The position numbers were made by a program, and so were the translations under genes. A stretch of DNA of 32,302 nt from Desulfobacteraceae bacterium. Lineage in GTDB: Bacteria; Desulfobacterota; Desulfobacteria; Desulfobacterales; SURF-7. The stretch lies in the NCBI GenBank assembly GCA_030618465.1, contig JAUXDD010000005.1:1-32302 (forward strand), read 5' to 3'. The notes under the pieces were generated by a model that made no database searches, was not told the origin of the DNA, and saw only the letters and a program-made list of their open reading frames with translations. This document shows positions 1-9,172 of the stretch, piece after piece; positions within the stretch are counted from its first letter, which is position 1, and every line of letters starts with the position of its first letter.

Positions 1-78
1 CTGAGAAAAGCGGTAATATGGTCTGAGATTCTTGCCAGGCCTGTTGGGTTAAGGGACGAAGAGGCTGATGGGTATTAG
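1..78 (+). CDS. C-terminal fragment of a CDS truncated by the window edge (unknown product)
   Basis: Frame 1 is open from base 1 to TAG at 76-78 (LRKAVIWSEILARPVGLRDEEADGY*). Too short to assign a family. Confidence 0.45.
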   Translation: MRKAVIWSEILARPVGLRDEEADGY

Positions 79-129
79 ATATTTATAAAATCTGTACTGT
101 TTATTACTGTTCAATCCGCCTTAACTAAT

Positions 130-630
130 ATGAAATATCGGCTGATTAGCATATTCGTAGTATTTGGTTTATCTGTTATCTTGTTTTCCTGTTCAGGCAC
201 GTTAAATTCTTTTAATGGCAGAACAGTAAACCAGGCGGATAAAATTTCTCTGTTGCCTGGAGGGACCTATACCGGCATATGGGAAACAAAAGATCTTGCA
301 GTTCATTATACATATTCCGGTTTCCATGCTTTTATTCAACTTTCAGGCGAAATTAGAATATCAAATCGTATAATAAACAGTTATCCCGTAATAGATACAT
401 TTTCCTTCCGGGTCAGTTTTGTAAATGCAGAAGGGGAAGTGATCGATACCAGACATATCAATACCGTATTTCATAAAAGATCATTTACTTCCGGACAGAT
501 TGAATTTGCCGAAAAATTCGAACTTCCTGCCGGAACAGCGGCAATCGCATTCAGCTATCGAGGTGAATGCAGGGATTATGGCAGTGACAGGCGTGAATTT
601 CTGGGTATAAGTAAAACACCGTTTCAATAA
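130..630 (+). CDS. Predicted lipoprotein, unknown function
   Basis: 166 aa ORF; N-terminus MKYRLISIFVVFGLSVILFSCSG is a signal peptide with a lipobox-like Cys. Confidence 0.7.
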   Translation: MKYRLISIFVVFGLSVILFSCSGTLNSFNGRTVNQADKISLLPGGTYTGIWETKDLAVHYTYSGFHAFIQLSGEIRISNRIINSYPVIDTFSFRVSFVNAEGEVIDTRHINTVFHKRSFTSGQIEFAEKFELPAGTAAIAFSYRGECRDYGSDRREFLGISKTPFQ

Positions 631-713
631 ACAGGGAGTATCTATTCAGCAGATATATTCCATTTTAAAATTTGATCTCCCTATCGATAAGATTAAGCGT
701 ATACCACGCAAAG

Positions 714-731
714 AGATAATATATTTTATCT
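714..731. repeat. Short inverted repeat AGATAA-6nt-TTATCT upstream of the 760 ORF
   Basis: AGATAA (714-719), loop TATATT, TTATCT (726-731), about 30 bp upstream of the GTG start. Confidence 0.35.
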
Positions 732-759
732 GATTTTTATAACGGACTGGAGGAGTACT

Positions 760-1188
760 GTGAACGATTCAGATCAATCAGGTTTTGAAAACATATGCAA
801 AGAAATGGCAACCGCGTTTGACGGAGTTTTATCGTGGAGGTGGGACGACCGGTTTGAAGCTGTCCTGGCTGAATTTTCAATAGACAATAAAGACGGGATT
901 CAGACGATCCTGGAGCGTTGTCTCAGCCATGTCTGGGAGGGATCAACCATTCGTAAAGCACCGGAAAACGTGCGGGAGCTTGCCAATGATCTCGGTGGTC
1001 TCAGGTCTGGCCAGCTTCTTTTTACATCCGATCCGGCAACGGATGCTTTTATTTTTGGTGTCTGGTGGCCATGGGGCGACGGGCAAACCATCTCCATTCG
1101 CGTTGGGCCGTTTGATATGAATTTATCCGATTCAGAGTTGGATGGACTTATTTTGCTGTTTAAAGGCTGGTTTGGGATTGTCGGTTAG
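760..1188 (+). CDS. Hypothetical protein, GTG start
   Basis: 142 aa ORF starting at GTG 760, preceded by ggaggag (Shine-Dalgarno); protein-like composition; no family recognised. Confidence 0.65.
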   Translation: MNDSDQSGFENICKEMATAFDGVLSWRWDDRFEAVLAEFSIDNKDGIQTILERCLSHVWEGSTIRKAPENVRELANDLGGLRSGQLLFTSDPATDAFIFGVWWPWGDGQTISIRVGPFDMNLSDSELDGLILLFKGWFGIVG

Positions 1189-1259
1189 CCATTTCTGGAT
1201 AGACACTATTTAACAGGTCAACCGGTTATCAGGACATCGCTATTCGTTGCACCTGCTTT

Positions 1260-2756
1260 TTACTTGAAACGTCTGGCTTGCGTTCTTCTGTTCTCCTCTT
1301 CTTCGGCAATTGTCTGGTTTCTTCCGTTTTCTTTTGCCTTATAGAGGGCGTTGTCCATCCTTGCCACCATGGTTTCCAGGGTGTCACCATGGCGATATCG
1401 TGTAATCCCACAGCTGATACTGATTCTCATCCGTTTTTTATCTTTCAGTGTTTTGTCCAGAAAAAAATCAGTTTCAAAAATGGATTTCCGGATTCGTTCG
1501 GCAATTATTTTCGCATCATCGATAATGTTGTATGTGAGGACAATAAATTCATCCCCACCCCAGCGTACCAGATAGTCGTTCTTACGAATCTGTTTATGGG
1601 CTATGAGTGCCGCATCCTTTAGAACCTTGTCGCCGTGAAGGTGGCCAAGTGTATCATTTATTTGTTTGAATTTATCGATATCGAAAATAATCAGGCAAAA
1701 AGGGATATCTTTACGTTTTGCGAGGTAGGCCGCGTGTTTGAAAAAATGATCCAGTTCCCTTCGGTTATTTGCCCCGGTGAGTTTGTCTGTGGTGGCCATA
1801 ACTTCCAGTCGGCCTTGAAAATAATTCACAGTAAAAATATTGATGGCAATAATGAGACACGTGATAATGAACCCGAATATGAGGTTCCGGATAAAGTTTT
1901 TCCGAATATCGGTAAGCGCCATGTCCTGATCCTGCTCTACAAGCAAAAACCAGTCAAATTCAGCGATATATCTGACTGTTAAAAGAATATGCGTCCCATT
2001 GCGGTTAAATTCAAATACAGACGGTTTTGAATCTGCAGTGAGGATTTTTCCGGCTATATTACCAATGCCTTCCTGTTCAAAAATATTGATTTTTTCAATC
2101 AGTTTTTTGTTCGGATGAACCTGGATGATGCCGCTGGGATCAACAAAATAGATATTTCTTATGTATTTTTTCCGGTAGGAATCAAGCAAATAGCCGATAT
2201 GGTCTATGCTCAATCCCACCCCGATAACCCCGAGGAGATTGCCTTCATAATCATTGAGCCGATGGTTAATAAATATGGTGAGGGTATTCTGCGCGGCTTC
2301 ATTGGTATCCACATCCAGGTCATAATCAACACCGCGGTTTTTAAACTCATAGTACCAGACATCATGGGGATCTGCCCGGGATATTTTTTTCAGGATACCG
2401 TCAGAATGATAGTAATTGCCGGTTTGCTCGGAAATAAAAAAGGATGAAAAAAACTGGTATCTTGCTTTAATTTCACTAAGATATTTGATGATCGGGTCAA
2501 TATCCTTCTCACCGTCAATGACCCAGTCCTTTAAAAACGTATCATTTGCCATCAGAGATGAAACATGTAGCGGACTTATCAGATCTTTTTGTATCTCTGA
2601 AAAAATTGTATCCCGTGTAAGGGCCTCCCCGATAATGCTTTTACGCAGTGAATTTTTTGAAACATGGTAGTTTAATGCGCTCATTCCCAGAAAAGCAAGG
2701 ACTAGAATTAAACTCAATGCCAGTATGAGTTTTGTTCGAATACTGATTATGCTCAA
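1260..2756 (-). CDS. Membrane diguanylate cyclase with extracytoplasmic Cache-like sensor domain and GGDEF domain
   Basis: N-terminal TM segment, about 270 aa sensor region with Cache-like motifs (YFVDPSGIIQVHPN), second TM, then RWGGDEFIVL. RxxD I-site RKND lies 5 residues before GGDEF. Confidence 0.92.
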   Translation of the reverse strand: MSIISIRTKLILALSLILVLAFLGMSALNYHVSKNSLRKSIIGEALTRDTIFSEIQKDLISPLHVSSLMANDTFLKDWVIDGEKDIDPIIKYLSEIKARYQFFSSFFISEQTGNYYHSDGILKKISRADPHDVWYYEFKNRGVDYDLDVDTNEAAQNTLTIFINHRLNDYEGNLLGVIGVGLSIDHIGYLLDSYRKKYIRNIYFVDPSGIIQVHPNKKLIEKINIFEQEGIGNIAGKILTADSKPSVFEFNRNGTHILLTVRYIAEFDWFLLVEQDQDMALTDIRKNFIRNLIFGFIITCLIIAINIFTVNYFQGRLEVMATTDKLTGANNRRELDHFFKHAAYLAKRKDIPFCLIIFDIDKFKQINDTLGHLHGDKVLKDAALIAHKQIRKNDYLVRWGGDEFIVLTYNIIDDAKIIAERIRKSIFETDFFLDKTLKDKKRMRISISCGITRYRHGDTLETMVARMDNALYKAKENGRNQTIAEEEENRRTQARRFK

Positions 2757-2919
2757 AATGATACCTCTGTCAATTAATACTCCCTGCAGGTTCAGTTGAG
2801 TGGTATAAGAGAGTAGTATATTATTCAGTTTTTTAAAATGGTAAATCCAATTTTCGACTGACAGATATCACAACGATTATTTTTGTCAAACAGTTGGTTG
2901 CCCGGGAAGCTTTTTTAAC

Positions 2920-2949
2920 TTGACACCCTGCCTGTGTCTTGCCATACCT
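2920..2949 (+). promoter_or_regulatory. Putative sigma70-type promoter for the YebG-family gene
   Basis: TTGACA (2920-2925), 18 bp spacer, ATACCT (2944-2949), upstream of the ATG at 3005. Confidence 0.4.
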
Positions 2950-3004
2950 TTATGCTCAGGATTTGCGGGAGACCATTTCCATAATTAGCTGAAGGGAGCA
3001 TGCC

Positions 3005-3367
3005 ATGGCGGTAATCGTTCAATATATTGTGGTGAGAGACGGAGTTCAAAAAATGACATTCGTGACAAAAAAAGAAGCTGATGCCTACGATAAAATGCTT
3101 GATATTGCAGACAATCTTTTTGATTTTTTCAAGTCTGATGAGTTTGATATCGATGAACAGCAACTGGAAGATTTTTCATTATATCTTGCCAAAAACAAGG
3201 ATAAGGTCATTCCGATTTTAAAGGGCTCCAAACCCAGGCCGGCAGAACCTGAGCCTGAAAATAAAGCAGTTGTTGAAAAAAAGCCGGGAAAAGCTGAAAA
3301 ACTGAAAACCAGGGCGGCTAAATCTGATGAAAAATCTAAATCCCGTAGAATAACAAAGAAAAAATAA
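3005..3367 (+). CDS. yebG: YebG-family protein with Lys/Pro/Glu-rich C-terminal tail
   Basis: MAVIVQYIVVRDGVQKMTFVTKKEADAYDKMLDIADNLFDFF resembles E. coli YebG (MAVEVKYVVIREGEEKMSFTSKKEADAYDKMLDTADLL, recalled). SD-like gaaggga upstream. Confidence 0.85.
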   Translation: MAVIVQYIVVRDGVQKMTFVTKKEADAYDKMLDIADNLFDFFKSDEFDIDEQQLEDFSLYLAKNKDKVIPILKGSKPRPAEPEPENKAVVEKKPGKAEKLKTRAAKSDEKSKSRRITKKK

Positions 3368-3396
3368 TCGGAAAATTTGCCTCCATTGAATATGCC

Positions 3397-3639
3397 ATGA
3401 TAAATCTGTGGATGATCGCATTATCAGTTCTAATTTTAAACCTGCCGTTTGGTTTCAGGCGGGCAGGGTATAAAAAATATTCTCTTAAATGGTTTCTGGC
3501 AATTCATCTGCCTGTCCCGTTTGTTATAGGTTTGCGCTATATGACAGGGATCGGATGGGGTTTCCCAACATTTCCGGTTATGGTGGGCGCATATTTTGCG
3601 GGGCAATATCTGGGCGGGAAGATTTGCAAGCGGGTGTAA
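3397..3639 (+). CDS. Small predicted membrane protein, unknown function
   Basis: 80 aa ORF with hydrophobic segments (MINLWMIALSVLILNLPFGF; FLAIHLPVPFVIGL). Confidence 0.6.
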   Translation: MINLWMIALSVLILNLPFGFRRAGYKKYSLKWFLAIHLPVPFVIGLRYMTGIGWGFPTFPVMVGAYFAGQYLGGKICKRV

Positions 3640-3664
3640 TTTGTATTCCAATGGATTTAAAAAA

Positions 3665-4516
3665 ATGAACGTCGAAGATTTTAAGGAAATTATCTATGAA
3701 AAAGAAGATTCCGGCCTTGTCATGCTGACACTGAACAATCCCTCCAAAAAAAATGCACTGAGTATTTTTTCATTCCTTGAATTGTACTGGGCTATCGATG
3801 CCATGGAAAATGATGAAACAGCAGGTGTAATGGTTATTACCGGGGCAAAAGATCCGGATTCAAACGATCCAACAGCAGAAGCATTCAGCAGCGGCGGTTA
3901 TTTTGACATATCTACGTTTGAAAACATGCCGGATGAAGTAAAAGCGATAATGGACCAGATTGACCTGACCGACCTCGCCCAGAAAAAATTGACAATGAAA
4001 CTGGTTGAATGTGATAAACCCATCATTGCAGCTATTAACGGTCTTGCAATCGGCGGAGGTTATAATATCCCCCTGGCCGGTGCGGATCTGATTTATATGT
4101 CGGAACATGCGTGGATTATGCTTCATTTCGCAAAAATAGGATTGTCCCCGGAATTTGCATCAACATATTTTCTGCCCAGAAGGGTGGGATTCCAGAGGGC
4201 AAAGGAAATTTTTTATTTTGGTGATCGTATTTCAGCCCGGGATGCCTTTGACATGGGACTGGTGAATAAGGTATTGCCCCATGATGAACTCATTCCTTTT
4301 GCCAGACAAAAAGCACTGGAACTGATACCGCCAAAAGGTGCGGCACTCTCTGTCAGGCGAATCAAACGCGCGATTAATAAACCGATAATCGAAGCCGTCA
4401 GCAGGGCACTTGATCTTGAAAACGAATATCTGACAAAAAGTTTTGCCACACAAGATTTTCAGGAGGCAATGAAGGCACGGAAGAAGAAGAGAGAGCCGAA
4501 TTTTAAGGGGAAATGA
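3665..4516 (+). CDS. Enoyl-CoA hydratase/isomerase family protein
   Basis: Crotonase motifs: VMLTLNNPSKKNALS, EAFSSGGYFD, KPIIAAINGLAIGGGYNIPLAGADLIYMSEHAWIMLHFAKIGLSPE. The ORF opens at 3596, but ATG 3665 gives the natural crotonase N-terminus. Confidence 0.9.
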   Translation: MNVEDFKEIIYEKEDSGLVMLTLNNPSKKNALSIFSFLELYWAIDAMENDETAGVMVITGAKDPDSNDPTAEAFSSGGYFDISTFENMPDEVKAIMDQIDLTDLAQKKLTMKLVECDKPIIAAINGLAIGGGYNIPLAGADLIYMSEHAWIMLHFAKIGLSPEFASTYFLPRRVGFQRAKEIFYFGDRISARDAFDMGLVNKVLPHDELIPFARQKALELIPPKGAALSVRRIKRAINKPIIEAVSRALDLENEYLTKSFATQDFQEAMKARKKKREPNFKGK

Positions 4517-4572
4517 GAGAGTGGCCGGAGTTCGGATTGATCGGGTGATTTGGGGGATATCCTATCGAGACT

Positions 4573-6168
4573 ATGAAGAACAAAATATCCATAATTCTAA
4601 TTCTTTTTATATCAATACTGTTGTACAGTTGTGCTCACAGAAATGAACCGTACTGGGACAGCCAGGATGAAAAATCGGGGAATATCGAAAAACAGGTACG
4701 TCGGTTGCTTGAAAAAACTAAAACTTTTCAAAACAGTTCCGGTCTGACAATTACCTATCCGTATAATGAAACTGTTTTTCCTCCTGAAATTACGGCTCCT
4801 GTCTTTACCTGGAAAGACACGAATAAAAATTTAAGCCGGTGGTTAATCACGATCGAATTCAATAACCAGCGCAAGCCGATTTACGCGTTTTCCAATGAAC
4901 AGGCCTGGGCTCCGTCAAAATCTGTCTGGAAAATTATCAAAGCCAATTCTGTTCAGGGGCAGGCAATGGTTTCTGTAACAGGATATACCGGAAAAGACGC
5001 GTATACGGTTATCTCACAGGACATGATCCGCATTTCAACGTCAACAGACAGAGTGGATGCATCCATATTTTACAGGCAGGTAAAACTTCCATTTGCGGCT
5101 GGAAAGAAATATTTTAAACAAATCAAATGGCGTCTGGGGGATATCTCTTCAGAAGCAAAACCGTCTGTTGTTATGGAAAATATTTCGGTATGCGCCAGCT
5201 GCCATGTTTTTTCAAAGGACGGTACCCGGTTCAGTATGGAAATGAATTACAGGAATGACAGCGCCGCCCAGTTTATTACCAGTGTCAGCAAAAAGGTTGA
5301 ATTAACACAGGATGATTTTATAACCTGGGATGATTTTCCAAGGCCGGAAATACTGCCTGAAACCAGGGGGCTTTTTGCCAAAATGTCGCCCGGCGGAAAG
5401 TACATCGTAAGCACGGTAAATGAGATAGCCTATATGGCACTGACCAGTGATCCTGCTTTTTGCCAGCTTTTTTTTCCCACATACGGGATACTGGCATGGT
5501 ACTCGGTTGATGAAAAAACGTTTCATCCTCTGCCCGGTGCGGACAATAAAGATTTTATACAGACAGATCCCACCTGGAGTGGGGATGAAAAATATATTGC
5601 ATTTTCACGTACGGAAACCAGGAATGAATACCATGAAGATATTACAAATATTCAAATAAAAATTGAAGATACGGATATTTATGAACTGAATAAAAAATTT
5701 CCGATTCAGTTTAATATATACAGGATTGCGTTTAATGATGGAGAAGGCGGGACGCCGGAGCCGGTAAAAGGGGCAAGCTTCAATGGAAAGAGTAATTATT
5801 TCCCCAGGTATTCACCAGACGGAAAATGGATCGTTTTTACCCGGAGCCGGACAGGTATCATGCTCCAGCCGGACAGCGAACTTTATATTGTGCCCTCCGG
5901 CGGCGGTGAAGCCAGGCGGATGCGCTGCAACAGGGCGCTTTTCAACTCCTGGCACAGCTGGTCACCCAACGGGAAATGGCTGTTGTTCAGTTCCAAGGTC
6001 AATACCCCTTACACGGAAATTTTTTTGACCCATGTTGATGAAAACGGAGTTGACAGCCCGCCGGTCTGCCTGTCGCAATTCAGTGATGCCATGTATGCTG
6101 CAAATCTGCCTGAATTCGTGAATATTAAACCGGATGCAATTGAAAAGATAGTAATCGGCGAAAAGTGA
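4573..6168 (+). CDS. Lipoprotein with PD40/TolB-like beta-propeller repeats and a c-type heme motif (CASCH)
   Basis: Signal peptide MKNKISIILILFISILLYSCAH with lipobox; CxxCH in SVCASCHVF; repeats WSGDEKYIAFSR, YSPDGKWIVFTRS, WSPNGKWLLFSSK. Confidence 0.8.
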   Translation: MKNKISIILILFISILLYSCAHRNEPYWDSQDEKSGNIEKQVRRLLEKTKTFQNSSGLTITYPYNETVFPPEITAPVFTWKDTNKNLSRWLITIEFNNQRKPIYAFSNEQAWAPSKSVWKIIKANSVQGQAMVSVTGYTGKDAYTVISQDMIRISTSTDRVDASIFYRQVKLPFAAGKKYFKQIKWRLGDISSEAKPSVVMENISVCASCHVFSKDGTRFSMEMNYRNDSAAQFITSVSKKVELTQDDFITWDDFPRPEILPETRGLFAKMSPGGKYIVSTVNEIAYMALTSDPAFCQLFFPTYGILAWYSVDEKTFHPLPGADNKDFIQTDPTWSGDEKYIAFSRTETRNEYHEDITNIQIKIEDTDIYELNKKFPIQFNIYRIAFNDGEGGTPEPVKGASFNGKSNYFPRYSPDGKWIVFTRSRTGIMLQPDSELYIVPSGGGEARRMRCNRALFNSWHSWSPNGKWLLFSSKVNTPYTEIFLTHVDENGVDSPPVCLSQFSDAMYAANLPEFVNIKPDAIEKIVIGEK

Positions 6169-6185
6169 TGCCCAGGGAAGGAGTT

Positions 6186-8624
6186 ATGAAAAGAAAACAT
6201 ATCTACTGGATTATTGCCGTGGTTATGCTCTCCGGCTGCGGTATGCTAAGAGACGCCAGGTTTCGTATGAACTACGGGCCTGTGCAGCCTGTGGACAGAC
6301 AGTTGGGCGCCACTGTTCCCGGCCAGGTTTCCTTTGTTGATGATGTGCAGCCGATCCTGAATAACCGGTGTGATGTCTGTCACGGTTGTTACGATGCTCC
6401 CTGTCAGCTGAGGCTGACCAGTTTTGATGGACTGGATCGGGGGGGTAGCAATGTGCTTGTGTATAATGCTACCCGGCTGCTGCCGGATAAGCCCACCCGC
6501 TTGTTTATTGATGCGGATTCAACAGAACAATGGCGCAAAATGAAATTTCATCCGGTCCTTAATGAAAGAGACCAGACCGAAGAGGCGCACCTGGAAAATT
6601 CCGTGTTGAATCTGATGCTTCAACTCAAAAAGGATAATCCCCTTCCACAGACCGAACTGCTTCCGGGTGATTTTGACCTCAACATTGATCGGAACGAGAC
6701 GTGTGCAACTGCTGAGGAGTTCAAAAAATACAAAAAAAAGTATCCGCTGTGGGGCATGCCCTATGCACTGCCGGGTCTGACTGAAAAAGAACACCAGACC
6801 ATAGTGGACTGGATAAAGCAGGGGGCCAGGGCATATGTTGATGTGGAAGCATCCGGGCAGGCGCTGCAGGTAATTGATCAATGGGAAAACTTTTTTAACC
6901 GGTCGTCCCTGAAACAGCAGCTTGTTGCCCGCTATATTTACGAACATCTGTTTATCGCCCATATCCATTTTGAATCACTTCCTGACCGTGAATTCTATCG
7001 GCTTGTCCGCTCAAAAACACCTCCCGGTGAACCTGTTGACGAAATTAATTCAGTCAGGCCCTTTGATGATCCTGGGGTTGAACCATTCTATTACCGGCTC
7101 AGAAGGGTCAACTCAACTATTGTTGTAAAAAAACATACTGTTTATCATATGACCAGACATAAAATGTCGCGTTATGAGGAACTGTTTTTTAGCGACGATT
7201 ATGAGGTTGAAAAACTTCCATCCTATAAAACGAAGACTGCTGCGAATCCCTTCAAGACATTCGCTGATTTGCCGGCCAGGTCGCGTTATCAATTCATACT
7301 GGATGATGCTCATTTTTTTGTGATGTGCTTTATCAAAGGCCCTGTGTGTCGCGGGCAGATAGCTCTTAATGTGATCAACGATCATTTTTTTGTGGCCTTT
7401 TTTGATCCTGATAATGATACCATCAGCAATGATTCGGAATTTTTGTCCGGTGTCAGCGATTATCTCAGTATTCCGTCTGAGAAAAAAAACAACATTCGGA
7501 TCATGAGTATATGGTATGAATATTCCAGGAAGCAGAAAAAATATCTGGAGGCCAAGGAGAAATATCTTGTGGAACTGAATCCGGACAATATAGGAAACAA
7601 TATCAACTACATCTGGGATGGGGACGGCCATAATGACAATACGATGCTGACTGTTTTCAGACACTTTGACAGCGCCACGGTTGTGAAGGGGTTTGTGGGA
7701 GGCATCCCCAAAACAGGATGGATTATCGACTACCCCCTGATCGAACGGATTTATTATTTGCTGGTTGCCGGTTTTGATGTGTTCGGGAATTTCGGCCATC
7801 AGACTGAGACCAGGCTCTACATGGATTTTTTGCGGATGGAAGGGGAAAAGAATTTTTTGAGCTTCCTTCCAAAAGACATACGCAGGCAGATACTGGCGGA
7901 TTGGTACAAAGGCGCCAAAGCCGAGCTTTCAGATTCCATGCATAATTCTTTTCACGGTCTTGAGCGGAGGACGGGTATTATATATGAAACAGATGACCCA
8001 AAGAAAGAATTTTTTGAAAAGATCATGGAACATGCGGGCAGCACGAATATTTTCGCAGATACTCTGAATCGCTGTGCAGATGAAAACGATGTCAATCAAA
8101 ATGTCGGGCATAATGCCGATGCCGGGGTGGATGAAGATCGGGTAGAACATGCCCTGCAGAAGCTTGCATGTATTCACGGACCCCAGATACAGATCGTTCC
8201 GGATGTAACCTTTTTACATATTGTTACAGGTATACCTGAAAGGGATCTGGCCTATACGGTGGTCCGAAATAAGGCCCTGAGCAATAATTCATTCCTTTTT
8301 GGTGAGAGCAGGCGGCGTATTATCAAAGATGACAGTCTTACTATTGTAAAGGGGCACCTGGGAAATTATCCCAATGCATTCTGTCGTATACCTGTTGAAC
8401 GGATAGATCAATTTGTGGATGAATACGGTAAAATTAAGGATAAGCTGAGTTATTATTATTTTGCAAAGGAGTTTGCGATCGGAAGAACCCACCCTGATTT
8501 CTGGGCTGAAGCTGACTGGCATTACAGAAAATTTCTTGCCGACAGCCCGGTGGAAGGTGGTCAGTTTGACCTGAATCGGTTTGGACGGATCTCTGAAAAG
8601 GCGGATATGGAGTTTGCGTGGTGA
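6186..8624 (+). CDS. cti: Fatty acid cis/trans isomerase (CTI family), predicted lipoprotein with CxxCH motif
   Basis: VSFVDDVQPILNNRCDVCHGCYDAPCQLRLTSFDGLDRGGS is the characteristic CTI N-terminal heme-motif region. The ORF opens at 6165 (overlapping the upstream stop), but ATG 6186 with gggaaggag SD gives lipobox MKRKHIYWIIAVVMLSGCG. Confidence 0.88.
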   Translation: MKRKHIYWIIAVVMLSGCGMLRDARFRMNYGPVQPVDRQLGATVPGQVSFVDDVQPILNNRCDVCHGCYDAPCQLRLTSFDGLDRGGSNVLVYNATRLLPDKPTRLFIDADSTEQWRKMKFHPVLNERDQTEEAHLENSVLNLMLQLKKDNPLPQTELLPGDFDLNIDRNETCATAEEFKKYKKKYPLWGMPYALPGLTEKEHQTIVDWIKQGARAYVDVEASGQALQVIDQWENFFNRSSLKQQLVARYIYEHLFIAHIHFESLPDREFYRLVRSKTPPGEPVDEINSVRPFDDPGVEPFYYRLRRVNSTIVVKKHTVYHMTRHKMSRYEELFFSDDYEVEKLPSYKTKTAANPFKTFADLPARSRYQFILDDAHFFVMCFIKGPVCRGQIALNVINDHFFVAFFDPDNDTISNDSEFLSGVSDYLSIPSEKKNNIRIMSIWYEYSRKQKKYLEAKEKYLVELNPDNIGNNINYIWDGDGHNDNTMLTVFRHFDSATVVKGFVGGIPKTGWIIDYPLIERIYYLLVAGFDVFGNFGHQTETRLYMDFLRMEGEKNFLSFLPKDIRRQILADWYKGAKAELSDSMHNSFHGLERRTGIIYETDDPKKEFFEKIMEHAGSTNIFADTLNRCADENDVNQNVGHNADAGVDEDRVEHALQKLACIHGPQIQIVPDVTFLHIVTGIPERDLAYTVVRNKALSNNSFLFGESRRRIIKDDSLTIVKGHLGNYPNAFCRIPVERIDQFVDEYGKIKDKLSYYYFAKEFAIGRTHPDFWAEADWHYRKFLADSPVEGGQFDLNRFGRISEKADMEFAW

Positions 8625-8641
8625 TTCACAAGGAGGTATAT

Positions 8642-9169
8642 ATGGACGGATGGTCAGAAGACGAATTTAAAAACAATGACCTGATGGCACCCTGCGGATT
8701 GTATTGCGGTACCTGCGGTGTCTATATTGCAACGAGGGACAAAAATAAAAAATTTCAGTCTGTCATGGGAAAACTTTATGGAACAAAACCTGAAGAAACA
8801 GAATGCCTGGGGTGCATGCAGGAAGACCCGCCCAAAAAAATGTATTGTTCCTGTGCCGTGTGCGGGATAAGAGATTGTGTAAAATCAAAAGGATTTTATT
8901 CATGTCATCAATGTGATGAATGGCCGTGCAAAATGATTTCGGAATTCGGTCTTTCAACAGGCCGGCGTGTGATGAAACGGACCATTCCCATATGGCGTGA
9001 AAAAGTGGCGGAGCACGGTGACGAAAAGGGAAGTTCGGAATGGGCCCGGTCAGAGTGTGAACGGTACCACTGCTCTTCGTGCGGAAAACCGCTTTTCAGG
9101 GGTGCCCAGCGGTGCAGGGCATGTAATAAACCGGTGGGTGAAGAACTGGATGGTACCTATGTGGTATGA
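8642..9169 (+). CDS. Cysteine-rich DUF3795-like protein with C-terminal zinc-ribbon-like motif
   Basis: LMAPCGLYCGTCGVYIATRDKN...ECLGCM...CSCAVCGIRDCVKSKGFYSCHQCDEWPC; C-terminal YHCSSCGKPLFRGAQRCRACNKPV. Start set at ATG 8642 after aaggaggta. Confidence 0.78.
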   Translation: MDGWSEDEFKNNDLMAPCGLYCGTCGVYIATRDKNKKFQSVMGKLYGTKPEETECLGCMQEDPPKKMYCSCAVCGIRDCVKSKGFYSCHQCDEWPCKMISEFGLSTGRRVMKRTIPIWREKVAEHGDEKGSSEWARSECERYHCSSCGKPLFRGAQRCRACNKPVGEELDGTYVV

Positions 9170-9172
9170 CGA

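Noticed and set aside
1278-2447. Several plus-strand ORFs (114, 115, 110 aa) over the first diguanylate cyclase
   Set aside because: Shadow ORFs opposite a clear GGDEF protein; no domain signal.
7113-7799. 228 aa minus-strand ORF inside the CTI gene
   Set aside because: Antisense to a well-supported CTI coding sequence; no family resemblance or independent ribosome site seen.
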